Assembly: GCF_900112425.1 (NCBI RefSeq)
Contig: NZ_FOLP01000002.1
Location: 62,001-126,000, forward strand
Source of the DNA: Variovorax sp. OK212
GTDB lineage: Bacteria; Pseudomonadota; Gammaproteobacteria; Burkholderiales; Burkholderiaceae_C
Direction of reading: 5' to 3'
Length of the DNA stretch: 64,000 nt
Position 1 is the stretch's first letter; the number at the start of each line of letters is the position of its first letter. Shown one piece after another: positions 43,550 to 52,386 of this stretch. Both the position numbers and the translations under genes were made by a program. The notes beneath the pieces were generated by a model. The model made no database searches, was not told where the DNA came from, and saw nothing but the letters and a program-made list of their open reading frames with translations.

Positions 43550-44131
43550 ATGACGACCGACACACCGAACCAGGCAGCCGCGCCGCGAAGCACCCGCGAC
43601 CTGCCCGCCTACTTCGCGCAAGGCCACCGCCCCGAGTACCTGCTGTTCTGGGGCCACCAGGCGCCGAAGACCGGCGTGAACAAGAGCTGCTTCAGCCAGT
43701 GGTTCGAGGCCGGGTTCAAGGCCGATGGCATCAGGTACCGCACGGCCGAGCACTTCATGATGGCCGGCAAGGCGCGCCTGTTCGGCGACGAGGCAACCTG
43801 CGAGCGCATCCTCGCGGCCCGCACGCCCGGCGAGGCCAAGAAGCTGGGCCGCGAGATCCGCGGCTTCGACGAGACGGCCTGGGTGGCCGCGCGCCTGGAC
43901 ATCGTGACGCGGGGCAACGTCGAGAAGTTCGCGCAGAACCCGGCGCTCGGCGCGTTCCTGCTCGGCACTGGCCACCAGGTGCTGGTGGAGGCCAGCCCGG
44001 TCGACGCGATCTGGGGCATCGGCCTGGCCGCCACCGACCCCGCCGCGCAAGACCCGCGCGAATGGAAGGGCCTGAACCTGCTGGGCTTTGCACTCATGGC
44101 CGCGCGCGATGCGCTGAGGCAGCCGCGATGA
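43550..44131 (+). CDS. NADAR-family protein
   Basis: 193 residues. The NADAR domain spans residues about 30-188: FWGHQAPKTG, FSQWFEAGF, YRTAEHFMMAGKARLFGD, the EAKKLGREIRGFD block, and the DAIWGIGLAATD and WKGLNLLGFALM end. NADAR proteins were first predicted in NAD and ADP-ribose metabolism; some are reported to remove ADP-ribose from guanine bases. The strong ribosome-binding site AAGGAGAG lies before the ATG. Its stop overlaps the next gene (ATGA). Confidence 0.93.
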   Translation: MTTDTPNQAAAPRSTRDLPAYFAQGHRPEYLLFWGHQAPKTGVNKSCFSQWFEAGFKADGIRYRTAEHFMMAGKARLFGDEATCERILAARTPGEAKKLGREIRGFDETAWVAARLDIVTRGNVEKFAQNPALGAFLLGTGHQVLVEASPVDAIWGIGLAATDPAAQDPREWKGLNLLGFALMAARDALRQPR

Positions 44132-45027
44132 CCGGCACCGATCGCTACCGCGGCTGCCTGCTGGGCCTGGCCTGCGGCGATGCCGTGGGCACCACGGTCG
44201 AGTTCCGCCCGCGCGGCAGCTTCGCGCCCGTGACCGGCATGCAGGGCGGCGGCCCCTTCGGGTTGATCGCGGGCGAATGGACCGACGACACCTCGATGGC
44301 GTTGTGCCTCGCGGCCAGCCTGCTGCACTGCAAGGGCTTCGACGCGGTCGACCAGATGAACCGCTACTGCAACTGGCGCAGCGTGGGCTACATGAGCAGC
44401 ACGGGGAACTGTTTCGACATCGGCCTGACGGTGTCGGGCGCCCTCACCCGCTACCTTGCGTCGGGCGATCCGTTCGCGGGCGACCCCGACCCGCGCACCG
44501 CCGGCAACGGCGCGCTGATGCGGCTCGCGCCCGTGCCGATGTTCTACGCGGCCAGCGCGCAAGCCACCTGGCAGCAGGCCGGCGAGAGCACGCGCACGAC
44601 GCACGGCGCGCTCGAAGCCATCGGGTGCTCGCAGCTCTTTGCGCTGCAGTTGCGCGCGGCATTGCACGGCGAAGGCAAGGCGGTGATTCTTTCGACGGCG
44701 CCGCTGGCCCCGTTGAGCGACAAGGTCGCCGCGCTGGCGCGTGGCGACTACGCCGCGAAACCGGTCGCGCAGATCAAGGGCTCGGGCTACTGCGTCGAGT
44801 CGCTCGAAGCGGCGCTCTGGTGCTTCGCGCACACCGGTTCGTTCGAAGAAGCCGTGCTGGCCGCCACCAACCTGGGCGACGACGCCGACACCACCGCGGC
44901 CATCTGCGGACAGCTCGCGGGCGCCTTCTACGGCGCGGACGCCATTCCGCGGGACTGGCGCGACAAGCTGGTGATGCGCGGCGACATCGAGCAGATGGCC
45001 GACCAGCTGCTGGCGCTCGCAGGCTGA
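44128..45027 (+). CDS. ADP-ribosylglycohydrolase (DraG/ARH-like)
   Basis: 299 residues. The binuclear metal sites are seen: WTDDTSM (T52, D53, D54) near the N-terminus, and NLGDDADTTAA (D251, D252, D254) in the C-terminal half, with RGCLLGLACGDAVG at the start. These enzymes remove ADP-ribose from proteins or ADP-ribosylated nucleosides. It is coupled to NADAR by an ATGA overlap. With the divergent NrtR-like regulator and DUF4291 it makes a compact ADP-ribose-processing operon. Confidence 0.93.
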   Translation: MTGTDRYRGCLLGLACGDAVGTTVEFRPRGSFAPVTGMQGGGPFGLIAGEWTDDTSMALCLAASLLHCKGFDAVDQMNRYCNWRSVGYMSSTGNCFDIGLTVSGALTRYLASGDPFAGDPDPRTAGNGALMRLAPVPMFYAASAQATWQQAGESTRTTHGALEAIGCSQLFALQLRAALHGEGKAVILSTAPLAPLSDKVAALARGDYAAKPVAQIKGSGYCVESLEAALWCFAHTGSFEEAVLAATNLGDDADTTAAICGQLAGAFYGADAIPRDWRDKLVMRGDIEQMADQLLALAG

Positions 45028-45037
45028 GCCCGGGCCT

Positions 45038-46498
45038 CTACTCCTGCTGCACGGACGTGGCTTCGCCCGTGCGCCGCGCCTCGAGCTGGCTGCCGCCCTG
45101 CGCCAGCGTGACGCCGACCACCGCATTGCGCTCGTCGCGCCGGAACACCAGCTGCGCGCCGATGGCCGTCACGGCGAAGCGGTCGGTGCCCGTGGGCGTG
45201 AGCGCGTTGTAGCCGCGCCCCGTCTCGCGCACCAGCAGCTTGCCGCCGCGCACCGTGAACACCAGCGCCTTGGTCTTGCTCATGCGGAACTCGCCCTTGT
45301 AGTCGTCCAGCCGCGCGGGATCGATCGGCACCTCGACGCTCGACACCGGGTAGCGGCTCTTGCCGATGGCCAGCATCACCGGCTGCATCGGCGCGCGCGC
45401 GTTGCTGCTGAGCACGACCAGCGCCTCGCCGGTGTCTGGCGCCAGCAGCCACAGCGTGCGGTAGCCCTCGGTGAGGCCCGCGTGCCAGTAGGTGCGGCGC
45501 CCGCCCTCGGGTCCGCGCACCATCACCGCGTAGCCGATCTCGGCGCCCTCGTAGCGCGCCAGCGGTGTGAGCATGCGCGCCGCCGCCGGGCCCAGCGGGC
45601 CGCCGGCGCCCGCGAGGATGGCGCGGCTGAAGATCATCATGTCGGCGGCCGTGGAGCGCAGCGCGCTGGCCGGCGCATAGGCCTGCATGTCGAACAGCGG
45701 CTGGCGGCGGTCGCCGGCAAAGGCCGGGGCCATGCGCGAGGCCTTGTCGCCGAGCGGGATCACGGTGTCGTTCATGCCCAGCGGCTCGGTGATGCGCGCG
45801 CGCACCAGTTCGCCCCACGAGGTCTTGTAGTGCTCCGCCAGCAACTGCCCGAGCAGCGCCATGCCGAAGTTGCTGTATGCCGCCTCGCACGGCGGCGCGG
45901 CGGCCGTGAGCCTGATGCGCGCCAGCGCCGCCCAGAACATCGGCCTGTCGAAGCTGCGGAACTGTTCGGCCAGCGGCGCGCCGCCCGTGACGCCGTCGGC
46001 CATCACGGGCATGCAGCCGGTGTGCGTGACCAGCTGGCGCAGCGTGACCGAAGCCACGGCCGGCGCGAGCCCTTCCACCTTGCCGTCGGCCTTGCCCTCG
46101 AGCAGCTTGCCGACCGTGTCGTCGAGCTTCAGGTCGCCGCGCTCCACCGCCTGCGCGAGCAGCAGGCCGGTGAACACCTTGGTGACCGAGCCGATCTCGA
46201 ACATCGGCTGCTCGGCGCTGTTGGCCGCGATCGGGCGCGGCGTGGACGGCGGCTCGGGGTTGTAGGCCGCACCGTAGGCCGCCTGCCCGTTGCGCAGCGT
46301 GCCGACCACCAGCGTGCCGCGCTCGGCGCCGAGCGCGGCCTTGGCCAGCACCGCGGGTTCGCTGGCCAGAGACAGTGCGGACGGCACGGACAACGGCGGT
46401 GCAGATTGAAGCTGCGCCGCCGCATGGCCGGCCAGCAACGGCGCGAGCAGCCAGGCCGCGAAGCAGCGGCGGTACAGGTCGGAGGGCAACAGCCGCAT
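45038..46498 (-). CDS. Serine hydrolase, class C beta-lactamase-like
   Basis: 486 residues. A signal peptide (ending AGHAAA) precedes the catalytic domain. SxxK is GSVTKVF, the YxN motif is YSNFG, and the third motif is HAGLTEG in place of KTG. A C-terminal lipocalin-like domain (residues about 385-480, DYKGEFRMSKTKALVF) follows. Members include AmpC-like esterases and peptidases; a true beta-lactamase is not assumed. It is convergent with the DraG gene, 10 bp apart. Confidence 0.9.
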   Translation of the reverse strand: MRLLPSDLYRRCFAAWLLAPLLAGHAAAQLQSAPPLSVPSALSLASEPAVLAKAALGAERGTLVVGTLRNGQAAYGAAYNPEPPSTPRPIAANSAEQPMFEIGSVTKVFTGLLLAQAVERGDLKLDDTVGKLLEGKADGKVEGLAPAVASVTLRQLVTHTGCMPVMADGVTGGAPLAEQFRSFDRPMFWAALARIRLTAAAPPCEAAYSNFGMALLGQLLAEHYKTSWGELVRARITEPLGMNDTVIPLGDKASRMAPAFAGDRRQPLFDMQAYAPASALRSTAADMMIFSRAILAGAGGPLGPAAARMLTPLARYEGAEIGYAVMVRGPEGGRRTYWHAGLTEGYRTLWLLAPDTGEALVVLSSNARAPMQPVMLAIGKSRYPVSSVEVPIDPARLDDYKGEFRMSKTKALVFTVRGGKLLVRETGRGYNALTPTGTDRFAVTAIGAQLVFRRDERNAVVGVTLAQGGSQLEARRTGEATSVQQE

Positions 46499-46594
46499 CG
46501 TCGGATTCCTCTGGCGTCGTCGAAGATCGGGGATCGAAAGAGGCGCCATGGTGCCACGCCTGTGTAACCTTTCTTGCGCCGCCACAATCGGGTG

Positions 46595-49198
46595 ATGCGC
46601 GCATTGCTCACCACCTTCTCCTGGCAGGAACTCCGCCACCACCCCTGGCGCAACGCGGCCGCCGTGCTGGCCGTGATGCTGGGCGTGGCGCTGGCGTTCT
46701 CGGTGCAGCTGATCAACGCCTCCGCGCTCGACGAGTTCTCCAGCGCCGTGCGCTCGGTGAACGGACAGCCCGACCTGGAAGTGCGCGCCGTGCAGGGCGG
46801 CTTCGACGAGGCCGTGTTCGCCCGGCTCGCGCGGCACCCGCAGGTGACGCTCGCCAGTCCCGTGGTCGAGTTCCAGGGCCTGGCGCTGGCCGGCGAGCAG
46901 CAGGTGCCGATGCGCGTGATCGGCATCGACGCGCTCGTGCTGCCGACCATCGCGCCCGCGCTGATGCCGCAGCCCGCGGCCGGCGCCGACCGCTTCGCGC
47001 TGTTCGCGCCGGGCCAGGTGTTCCTCAACGCCGCCGCGCGCAGCGCGCTCGGCCTGCCCGCGCAGGCACCCGCCGGCACGCGCGAGACGGTGCAGCTGCG
47101 CAGCGGCGACGCATGGCAGAAGCTCACCGTGGCCGGCCACGTCGCCGCCAGCGGCACGGCCCTCGCGGTGATGGACATCGCCGCCGCGCAAGACCTCTTC
47201 GGCCAGGGCGGACGCCTGAGCCGCATCGACCTGCGGCTCGCGCCCGGCACCGACCGCGCCACCTTCATGGCCGCGCTGCAGAAGTCGCCCGACTGGCCCG
47301 CCGGCGTGCAGTTCGCCGAGCCGGGCGACGCCGCCGAGCGCGTGAGCAACCTCTCGCGCGCCTACCGCGTCAACCTCACGGTGCTGGCGCTGGTGGCGTT
47401 GTTCACGGGCGCGTTCCTCGTGTTCTCGGTGCTCGCGCTCAGCGTGGCCAAGCGCGCGCAGCAGTTCGCGCTGCTCGGCGTGCTCGGCCTCACGCCGCGC
47501 GAGCGGCTGAAGCTGGTGCTGGCCGAGTCGCTGGTGCTCGGCCTCATCGGCAGCCTCGCCGGCCTCGCGTTGGGCACCGCGCTCGCAGCCTTCGCGCTGA
47601 AGGTGCTCGGCGGCGACCTGGGCGGCGGCTACTTCGAAGGCGTCGCGCCCACGCTGCACTGGAGCGCCGGCGCCGCGCTGCTCTACGGCGGCCTGGGCGT
47701 GGCCGCCGCGCTGGTCGGCGGCTGGTGGCCCGCGCGCGCGGCGCAGGCGTTGCCCGAAGCGCAGACGCTCAAGGGCCTGGGCGCCGCGCCCACGCAGGGC
47801 AACAGCCACTGGCTCGCGCTCGGCCTCATCGCGCTGGGCGCCGTGCTGGCCAACGTGCCTGCCATCGGCGGCATTCCGGTGGCGGCGTACCTGTCGGTGG
47901 CCTGCCTGCTGGTGGGTGGCATCACCGCCCTGCCCTGGCTCATCGCGCTGCTGTACGACCGCATCGCGCCGCTGTTCGCGCAGCGCGTGCTGCCCATGCT
48001 GGCCGTGGAGCGCGCGCGGCGCATGCGCGGCACCGCGGCCGTGGCGGTCAGCGGCGTGGTCGCCAGCCTGAGCCTGGCCGTCGCGCTCACGGTGATGGTC
48101 GCGAGCTTCCGCGACTCCGTGACGCAATGGCTCGACGTGGTGCTGCCCGCCGACCTGTACGTGCGCGCCACCTCGGGCGGGCGCGGCAGCAACACCGGCA
48201 ACAGCAGCAGCACCGACACCGCCACCTTCGCGCCGGCCTTCGTGCAGTCGCTGGCGCAGTTGCCCGGCGTGGCACGCACGGGCACGCTGCGCACCCAGTC
48301 GCTGCAGCTCGACGCCACGCGGCCCGCCGTGGCGCTCATTGCGCGCAGCCTCGAGGGTGGCGCCACCCAGTCGCTGCCGCTGGTGGGCACGGCCGTGCCG
48401 GTGCCCGAGGGCCAGATCGGCATCTACGTGAGCGAGCCGATGGTCGAGCTGTACGGCGCCGAGCCCGGCACCGTGTTCGCGCCGCTGTCGGACGCGATGG
48501 GCCTCGCGACCGCGTCGAAGACGCCGCAGACCTTCTTCGTGGCCGGCGTGTGGCGCGACTATGCGCGGCAGTTCGGTGCCATCACGATGGACGCGCGCGA
48601 CTACGAGCGCATCACCGGCGAGCGCAACGTGAGCGACGTCGCGCTGTGGCTCGCGCCCGGCGCCGCCGAAGGCGAGGTGCAGGCCGCCGTGCGCGCGCTG
48701 GCGGCGCGGCAGGGCGGCGGCTCCGCGGAGTCGGTGGAGATCGCGTCCGTCGGCCAGATCCGCGTGACCTCGCTGCGCATCTTCGACCGCAGCTTCGCCG
48801 TGACCTACTGGCTGCAGGCCGTGGCCATCGCCATCGGCCTGTTCGGCATTGCCGCGAGCTTCAGCGCGCAGGTGCTGGCAAGGCGCAAGGAGTTCGGTCT
48901 GCTCGCGCACCTGGGCTTCACGCGCCGGCAGGTGCTCGCGGTGGTCGCGGGCGAAGGCGCGGCGTGGACCGCCATCGGCGCTGTCGCCGGGTTGGGACTC
49001 GGGCTGGCTGTGTCCGTGGTGCTTGTGAAGGTCGTGAACCCGCAGAGCTTCCACTGGAGCATGGACTTGCTGGTGCCGTGGGAGCGGTTGCTGGGGTTGT
49101 GTGCGGCCGTGGTTGCGGCGGGAACAGTGACCGCATGGATGGCAGGCAGGGCTGCCGCTGGAAAAGATGCGGTGCTGGCAGTAAAGGAAGACTGGTAG
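46595..49198 (+). CDS. FtsX/MacB-type ABC transporter permease
   Basis: 867 residues. Three regions are visible: an N-terminal helix and large periplasmic region (residues about 20-260), a first FtsX domain (about 265-420, FTGAFLVFSVLALSVAKRAQQFALLGVLGLTP), a second periplasmic region and a second FtsX domain (about 745-865). It pairs in family terms with a LolD-type ATPase. It is divergent from the serine hydrolase with a 96-bp gap. No ATPase is beside it; the one at 35439 fits. Confidence 0.9.
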   Translation: MRALLTTFSWQELRHHPWRNAAAVLAVMLGVALAFSVQLINASALDEFSSAVRSVNGQPDLEVRAVQGGFDEAVFARLARHPQVTLASPVVEFQGLALAGEQQVPMRVIGIDALVLPTIAPALMPQPAAGADRFALFAPGQVFLNAAARSALGLPAQAPAGTRETVQLRSGDAWQKLTVAGHVAASGTALAVMDIAAAQDLFGQGGRLSRIDLRLAPGTDRATFMAALQKSPDWPAGVQFAEPGDAAERVSNLSRAYRVNLTVLALVALFTGAFLVFSVLALSVAKRAQQFALLGVLGLTPRERLKLVLAESLVLGLIGSLAGLALGTALAAFALKVLGGDLGGGYFEGVAPTLHWSAGAALLYGGLGVAAALVGGWWPARAAQALPEAQTLKGLGAAPTQGNSHWLALGLIALGAVLANVPAIGGIPVAAYLSVACLLVGGITALPWLIALLYDRIAPLFAQRVLPMLAVERARRMRGTAAVAVSGVVASLSLAVALTVMVASFRDSVTQWLDVVLPADLYVRATSGGRGSNTGNSSSTDTATFAPAFVQSLAQLPGVARTGTLRTQSLQLDATRPAVALIARSLEGGATQSLPLVGTAVPVPEGQIGIYVSEPMVELYGAEPGTVFAPLSDAMGLATASKTPQTFFVAGVWRDYARQFGAITMDARDYERITGERNVSDVALWLAPGAAEGEVQAAVRALAARQGGGSAESVEIASVGQIRVTSLRIFDRSFAVTYWLQAVAIAIGLFGIAASFSAQVLARRKEFGLLAHLGFTRRQVLAVVAGEGAAWTAIGAVAGLGLGLAVSVVLVKVVNPQSFHWSMDLLVPWERLLGLCAAVVAAGTVTAWMAGRAAAGKDAVLAVKEDW

Positions 49199-49517
49199 GC
49201 CCACAAGGCAGCCAGGCACCGAAGGCGCAAAGCGCTGCCAGTGCCCACTGGCCGAGCGAAGCAAAGGCCCGACCGGTCCCCAAGCCCTTCTGGCTGCGCC
49301 GAGTGCGAAGCGAGTTTGGGTGGGCCCCCGCGAAACGTGAGCACCGCAGCTTGCCCGCAGCGACGCGGAGGGACGCAGACAGCAGGGTCGCCTTTCTTTC
49401 GCCCCTACTTTTCTTTGGCGAAGCAAAGAAAAGCAGGCAGCCTGCCGGGGCGAGACCCGGCCCCGGAAACCAAACAAGGCCATGGCTCCCACAACACACG
49501 ACTTGTAGACTTCCCCC
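49199..49517. other. Non-coding spacer with dispersed-repeat hairpin
   Basis: 319 bp without a supportable gene. It contains CTTTTCTTTG-gcgaag-CAAAGAAAAG, a perfect 10-bp stem (49408-49417 with 49424-49433), then a GC-rich tail (CCGGGGCGAGACCCGGCCCCGG). This resembles intergenic hairpin elements that recur in Comamonadaceae genomes. Confidence 0.6.
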
Positions 49518-50603
49518 ATGCAGCAGCCCTCACCGCACCTCAACTCGACCACCAGCGCCAACTGGCTCGACACCGCCATCCGCCGCATCGAGGCCGACTA
49601 CCAGCGCAGCGCAGACACCCACCTCATCCCCCTCCCGCTCCCTTCCCTCGCAGCGCAGGGCATCGACCTGTACCTGAAAGACGAGTCCACGCACCCCACA
49701 GGCAGCCTCAAGCACCGGCTCGCGCGTTCGCTCTTTCTCTATGCGCTGTGCAACGGCTGGGTCCGCGAAGGCACCACCATCGTCGAAGCATCGAGCGGCT
49801 CGACCGCAGTGAGCGAGGCCTACTTCGCCCGCCTCCTGGGCCTCCCCTTCATCGCCGTGATGCCCCGTACCACGTCTCCCGAGAAGGTTGCGCAGATCGC
49901 CTTCTACGGCGCGAGCTGCCACTTCGTCGACCACGCCGCCCAGGTCTACGAAGAAGCCCGCGCGCTGGCCGAGCGCACCGGCGGCCACTACATGGACCAG
50001 TTCACCTACGCCGAACGCGCGACCGACTGGCGTGGCAACAACAACATCGCCGAGAGCATGTTCCAGCAGATGGCGCGCGAGCGCCATCCGGTGCCGAAGT
50101 GGATCGTGGTGGGCGCCGGCACCGGCGGCACCAGCGCCACCATCGGGCGCTACCTGCGCTTTCGCTGCCACGACACGCAGGTGTGCGTGGCCGACCCCGA
50201 AGGCTCGGTGTTCTCGGCCTACCACCGCACCGGCGACACCACGCTCACCGCCGCAGGCTCGCGCATCGAAGGCATCGGCCGCCCGCGCGTGGAACCGAGC
50301 TTCATCCGCACGCTGGTCGACCGGATGATCGAGGTGCCCAACCTCGATTCGGTGGCCGCCATGCATGCGCTGTCGGCGCTGCTGGGACGCAAGGTCGGCC
50401 CGTCCACCGGCACCAACTTCGCCGGCATGCTGGCCATTGCGAACGAGATGCGCGCGGCCGGCCAGCAGGGCTCGATCCTGTCGCTGCTGTGCGACGCGGG
50501 CGAGCGCTACCTGCCGAGCTACCACGACGCCGCATGGGTGAAGAACGCGTTCGGCGACATCGCCCCCGTGCAGCAGCGCATCGACGCGCTGGTGGCCGCG
50601 TGA
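49518..50603 (+). CDS. PLP-dependent cysteine synthase family protein
   Basis: 361 residues. The fold II PLP lysine lies in [15 protein letters not shown], followed by [13 protein letters not shown] and the [14 protein letters not shown] phosphate loop. The C-terminal part has [12 protein letters not shown] and VKNAFGD. It belongs to the Cds1-like group, which includes cysteine desulfhydrases rather than OAS sulfhydrylase CysK. Its stop overlaps the lipocalin start (TGATG), so they may be coupled. Confidence 0.88.
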   Translation: MQQPSPHLNSTTSANWLDTAIRRIEADYQRSADTHLIPLPLPSLAAQGIDLYLKDESTHPTGSLKHRLARSLFLYALCNGWVREGTTIVEASSGSTAVSEAYFARLLGLPFIAVMPRTTSPEKVAQIAFYGASCHFVDHAAQVYEEARALAERTGGHYMDQFTYAERATDWRGNNNIAESMFQQMARERHPVPKWIVVGAGTGGTSATIGRYLRFRCHDTQVCVADPEGSVFSAYHRTGDTTLTAAGSRIEGIGRPRVEPSFIRTLVDRMIEVPNLDSVAAMHALSALLGRKVGPSTGTNFAGMLAIANEMRAAGQQGSILSLLCDAGERYLPSYHDAAWVKNAFGDIAPVQQRIDALVAA

Positions 50604-51670
50604 TGTCTCGCCCCCCGCGGCTGTCGCGCCGCGCCCTGCTGCTGGCGGCACTCGCGGCCGGGCCGTTGGCAGCCTGGGCCTTGCCCGAACGCCGGCTCGA
50701 GTTCCCGCGCGACTTCGGCAGCCACCCCGACCTGCACACCGAGTGGTGGTACATCACCGGCCACGCGAAGACGCCGGCGGGCCGCGAGTTCGGCTTCCAG
50801 GTGACCTTCTTCCGCTCGCGCGTCGAGGCCGCGCTGGGCATGCGCTCGGCTTTCGCCGCCAAGCACCTCGTGTTCGCGCACGCGGCCGTCACCGATCTCG
50901 AAGGCCGCGTGCTGCTGCACGACCAGCGCATCGCGCGCGCCGGCTTCGGCGTGGCGGAGGCGAGCGCGAGCGACACCGACGTGCGCATCCGCGACTGGTC
51001 GCTGATGCGCGAGAACGGCATCTACGCCGCGCGCATTCCCGCCGGCGAATTCATGCTCGACCTGCGCTTCACGCCGACGCAGCCGGTGCTGCTGCAGGGC
51101 AAGGCCGGCCTGTCGCGCAAGGGACCTGAAGAATCGCAGGCAAGCTACTACTACAGCGAACCGCAGCTCAAGGCGCAGGGCAAGCTCACGCTCAAGGGCC
51201 AGGCCTTCGACGTCGGTGGCTCCGCCTGGCTCGACCACGAATGGAGCGAGGCGCTGATGCACCCGCAGGCCGTGGGCTGGGACTGGATCGGCATGAACCT
51301 CGACGACGGCAGCGCCCTCACCGCCTTCCACCTGCGGCGCAGCGACGGCAGCGCGCTGTGGGGCGGCGGCTCGTTCCGCCCGCGCGACGGCGCGGCGCGC
51401 ATCTTCGCAAACGACGAGGTGCACTTCGACGCCATCAAGTCCTGGGACAGCCCGCGCACCCAGGCGAAGTACCCGACGCAATGGCGCGTGCGCACGCCCT
51501 CGGGCAACTTCGAGGTGCGGGCCCTGCTCGACGACCAGGAGCTCGACAGCCGCGGATCGACCGGCGGCGTGTACTGGGAAGGCCTGAGCGACCTGCTCGA
51601 CGCGCAGGGGCGCCGCGTGGGGCGCGGCTACCTGGAGATGACGGGCTATGCCGCGCCGCTGAAGTTGTAG
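50603..51670 (+). CDS. AttH/CrtC-like lipocalin protein
   Basis: 355 residues. A Tat-like signal (SRRALLLAALAAG) precedes two lipocalin-like domains. The CrtC_N blocks are visible: DFGSHPDLHTEWWYITGH, EFGFQVTFFRS, SYYYSEPQL and AWLDHEWS. Members include carotenoid 1,2-hydratase and AttH, the periplasmic part of AttEFGH-type exporters. No carotenoid genes are present, so the AttH role is preferred. The partners in the window would be the ATPase at 35439 and permease at 46595 (inference). Confidence 0.87.
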   Translation: MSRPPRLSRRALLLAALAAGPLAAWALPERRLEFPRDFGSHPDLHTEWWYITGHAKTPAGREFGFQVTFFRSRVEAALGMRSAFAAKHLVFAHAAVTDLEGRVLLHDQRIARAGFGVAEASASDTDVRIRDWSLMRENGIYAARIPAGEFMLDLRFTPTQPVLLQGKAGLSRKGPEESQASYYYSEPQLKAQGKLTLKGQAFDVGGSAWLDHEWSEALMHPQAVGWDWIGMNLDDGSALTAFHLRRSDGSALWGGGSFRPRDGAARIFANDEVHFDAIKSWDSPRTQAKYPTQWRVRTPSGNFEVRALLDDQELDSRGSTGGVYWEGLSDLLDAQGRRVGRGYLEMTGYAAPLKL

Positions 51671-51780
51671 TTGCGCGGTGGCTGCTGGCCGCCGTGACCC
51701 GGCCCCCGACAACCGATTCCGCGCCAAGGGCGTTGGAACCCATGTTCCCCAAAAAATCACTCGAAAAACCAAGGACCCCC

Positions 51781-52302
51781 ATGAAGATTCGACTTGCCGT
51801 GCTGGCCGTGGCCGGCGCCCTTTCCATCCTCGCGAGCCCGCCGGCGGCCAACGCGCAGGTCTCGGTCAACATCAACGTGCCCGGCCTCGTGATGGCCGCG
51901 CCGCCGCCGCCGCGCTACGAACCGCTGCCGCCACCGCGCGGGGGCTTCGTCTGGATGCCGGGCCGCTGGGCCTGGGACGGCCGTGCCTATGCATGGCGCC
52001 AGGGCGGCTGGCAGCGCGAGCGCGCAGGCTATGTGTACGCGCCGGGCCGCTGGACCGAAGACCGCGGCGGCTGGCGCTGGGCGGAAGGCGACTGGCGCCA
52101 GCGCGAGGCCTACCGCGAAGCCCGCCACGAACGCGAGCGTGAACGCGAATGGAACGACCGCGACGACCATCGCCGGCACGACCGCGACCATGGGCGCGGC
52201 CATGACCACGGTGACCGCGGTGATCGCGGTGATCGCGGTGATCGCGGTGATCGCGGCCGCGATTTCTGCCCGCCGGGACAGGCGAAGAAAGGCAACTGCT
52301 GA
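51781..52302 (+). CDS. YXWGXW repeat-containing secreted protein
   Basis: 173 residues. The signal peptide ends PPAANAQ. The body has aromatic YXWGXW-type repeats (FVWMPGRWAWDG, AYAWRQGGWQR, YVYAPGRWTED) and then a His/Arg/Asp-rich tail with five Gly-Asp-Arg units. The role is unknown; the charged tail may bind metal or polyanions (inference). AAGGA-type sites are weak before the ATG. A bidirectional terminator follows. Confidence 0.82.
   Translation: MKIRLAVLAVAGALSILASPPAANAQVSVNINVPGLVMAAPPPPRYEPLPPPRGGFVWMPGRWAWDGRAYAWRQGGWQRERAGYVYAPGRWTEDRGGWRWAEGDWRQREAYREARHEREREREWNDRDDHRRHDRDHGRGHDHGDRGDRGDRGDRGDRGRDFCPPGQAKKGNC
52210..52254 (+). repeat. Five 9-bp tandem repeats
   Basis: GGTGACCGC followed by four GGTGATCGC units, coding Gly-Asp-Arg in the YXWGXW protein. 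In-frame copy-number change is possible. Confidence 0.9.
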
Positions 52303-52319
52303 ACGGCGGAGCGACAAGG

Positions 52320-52347
52320 AAGAAAGGGAGCCTCGGCTCCCTTTCTT
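52320..52347. terminator. Bidirectional terminator
   Basis: AAGAAAGGGAGCC (52320-52332) pairs perfectly with GGCTCCCTTTCTT (52335-52347). It lies between the YXWGXW gene and the convergent livM and serves both. The T runs are within the stem. Confidence 0.8.
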
Positions 52348-52386
52348 CATGCAGGCCCTGCGCCTTGCGTTGCGTTGCTCAGGGCG

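Noticed and set aside
45038..46498. True AmpC beta-lactamase
   Set aside because: The third motif is HxG rather than KTG and there is a C-terminal lipocalin-like domain, as in esterase/peptidase members. No ampR is present.
45038..49588. A 1516-codon open frame on the minus strand
   Set aside because: Only the part from 46498 down is a real gene (serine hydrolase). The rest is the antisense of the FtsX permease, with His/Arg/Gln-rich text typical of GC-rich shadow frames.
50603..51670. Carotenoid 1,2-hydratase function for the lipocalin gene
   Set aside because: No carotenoid genes are nearby and the same fold is found in AttH. I kept the neutral AttH/CrtC-like name.
52215..52256. Short direct repeats as a possible CRISPR array
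   Set aside because: Units are 9 bp, without spacers, and in frame with the coding sequence. They encode a Gly-Asp-Arg tail.
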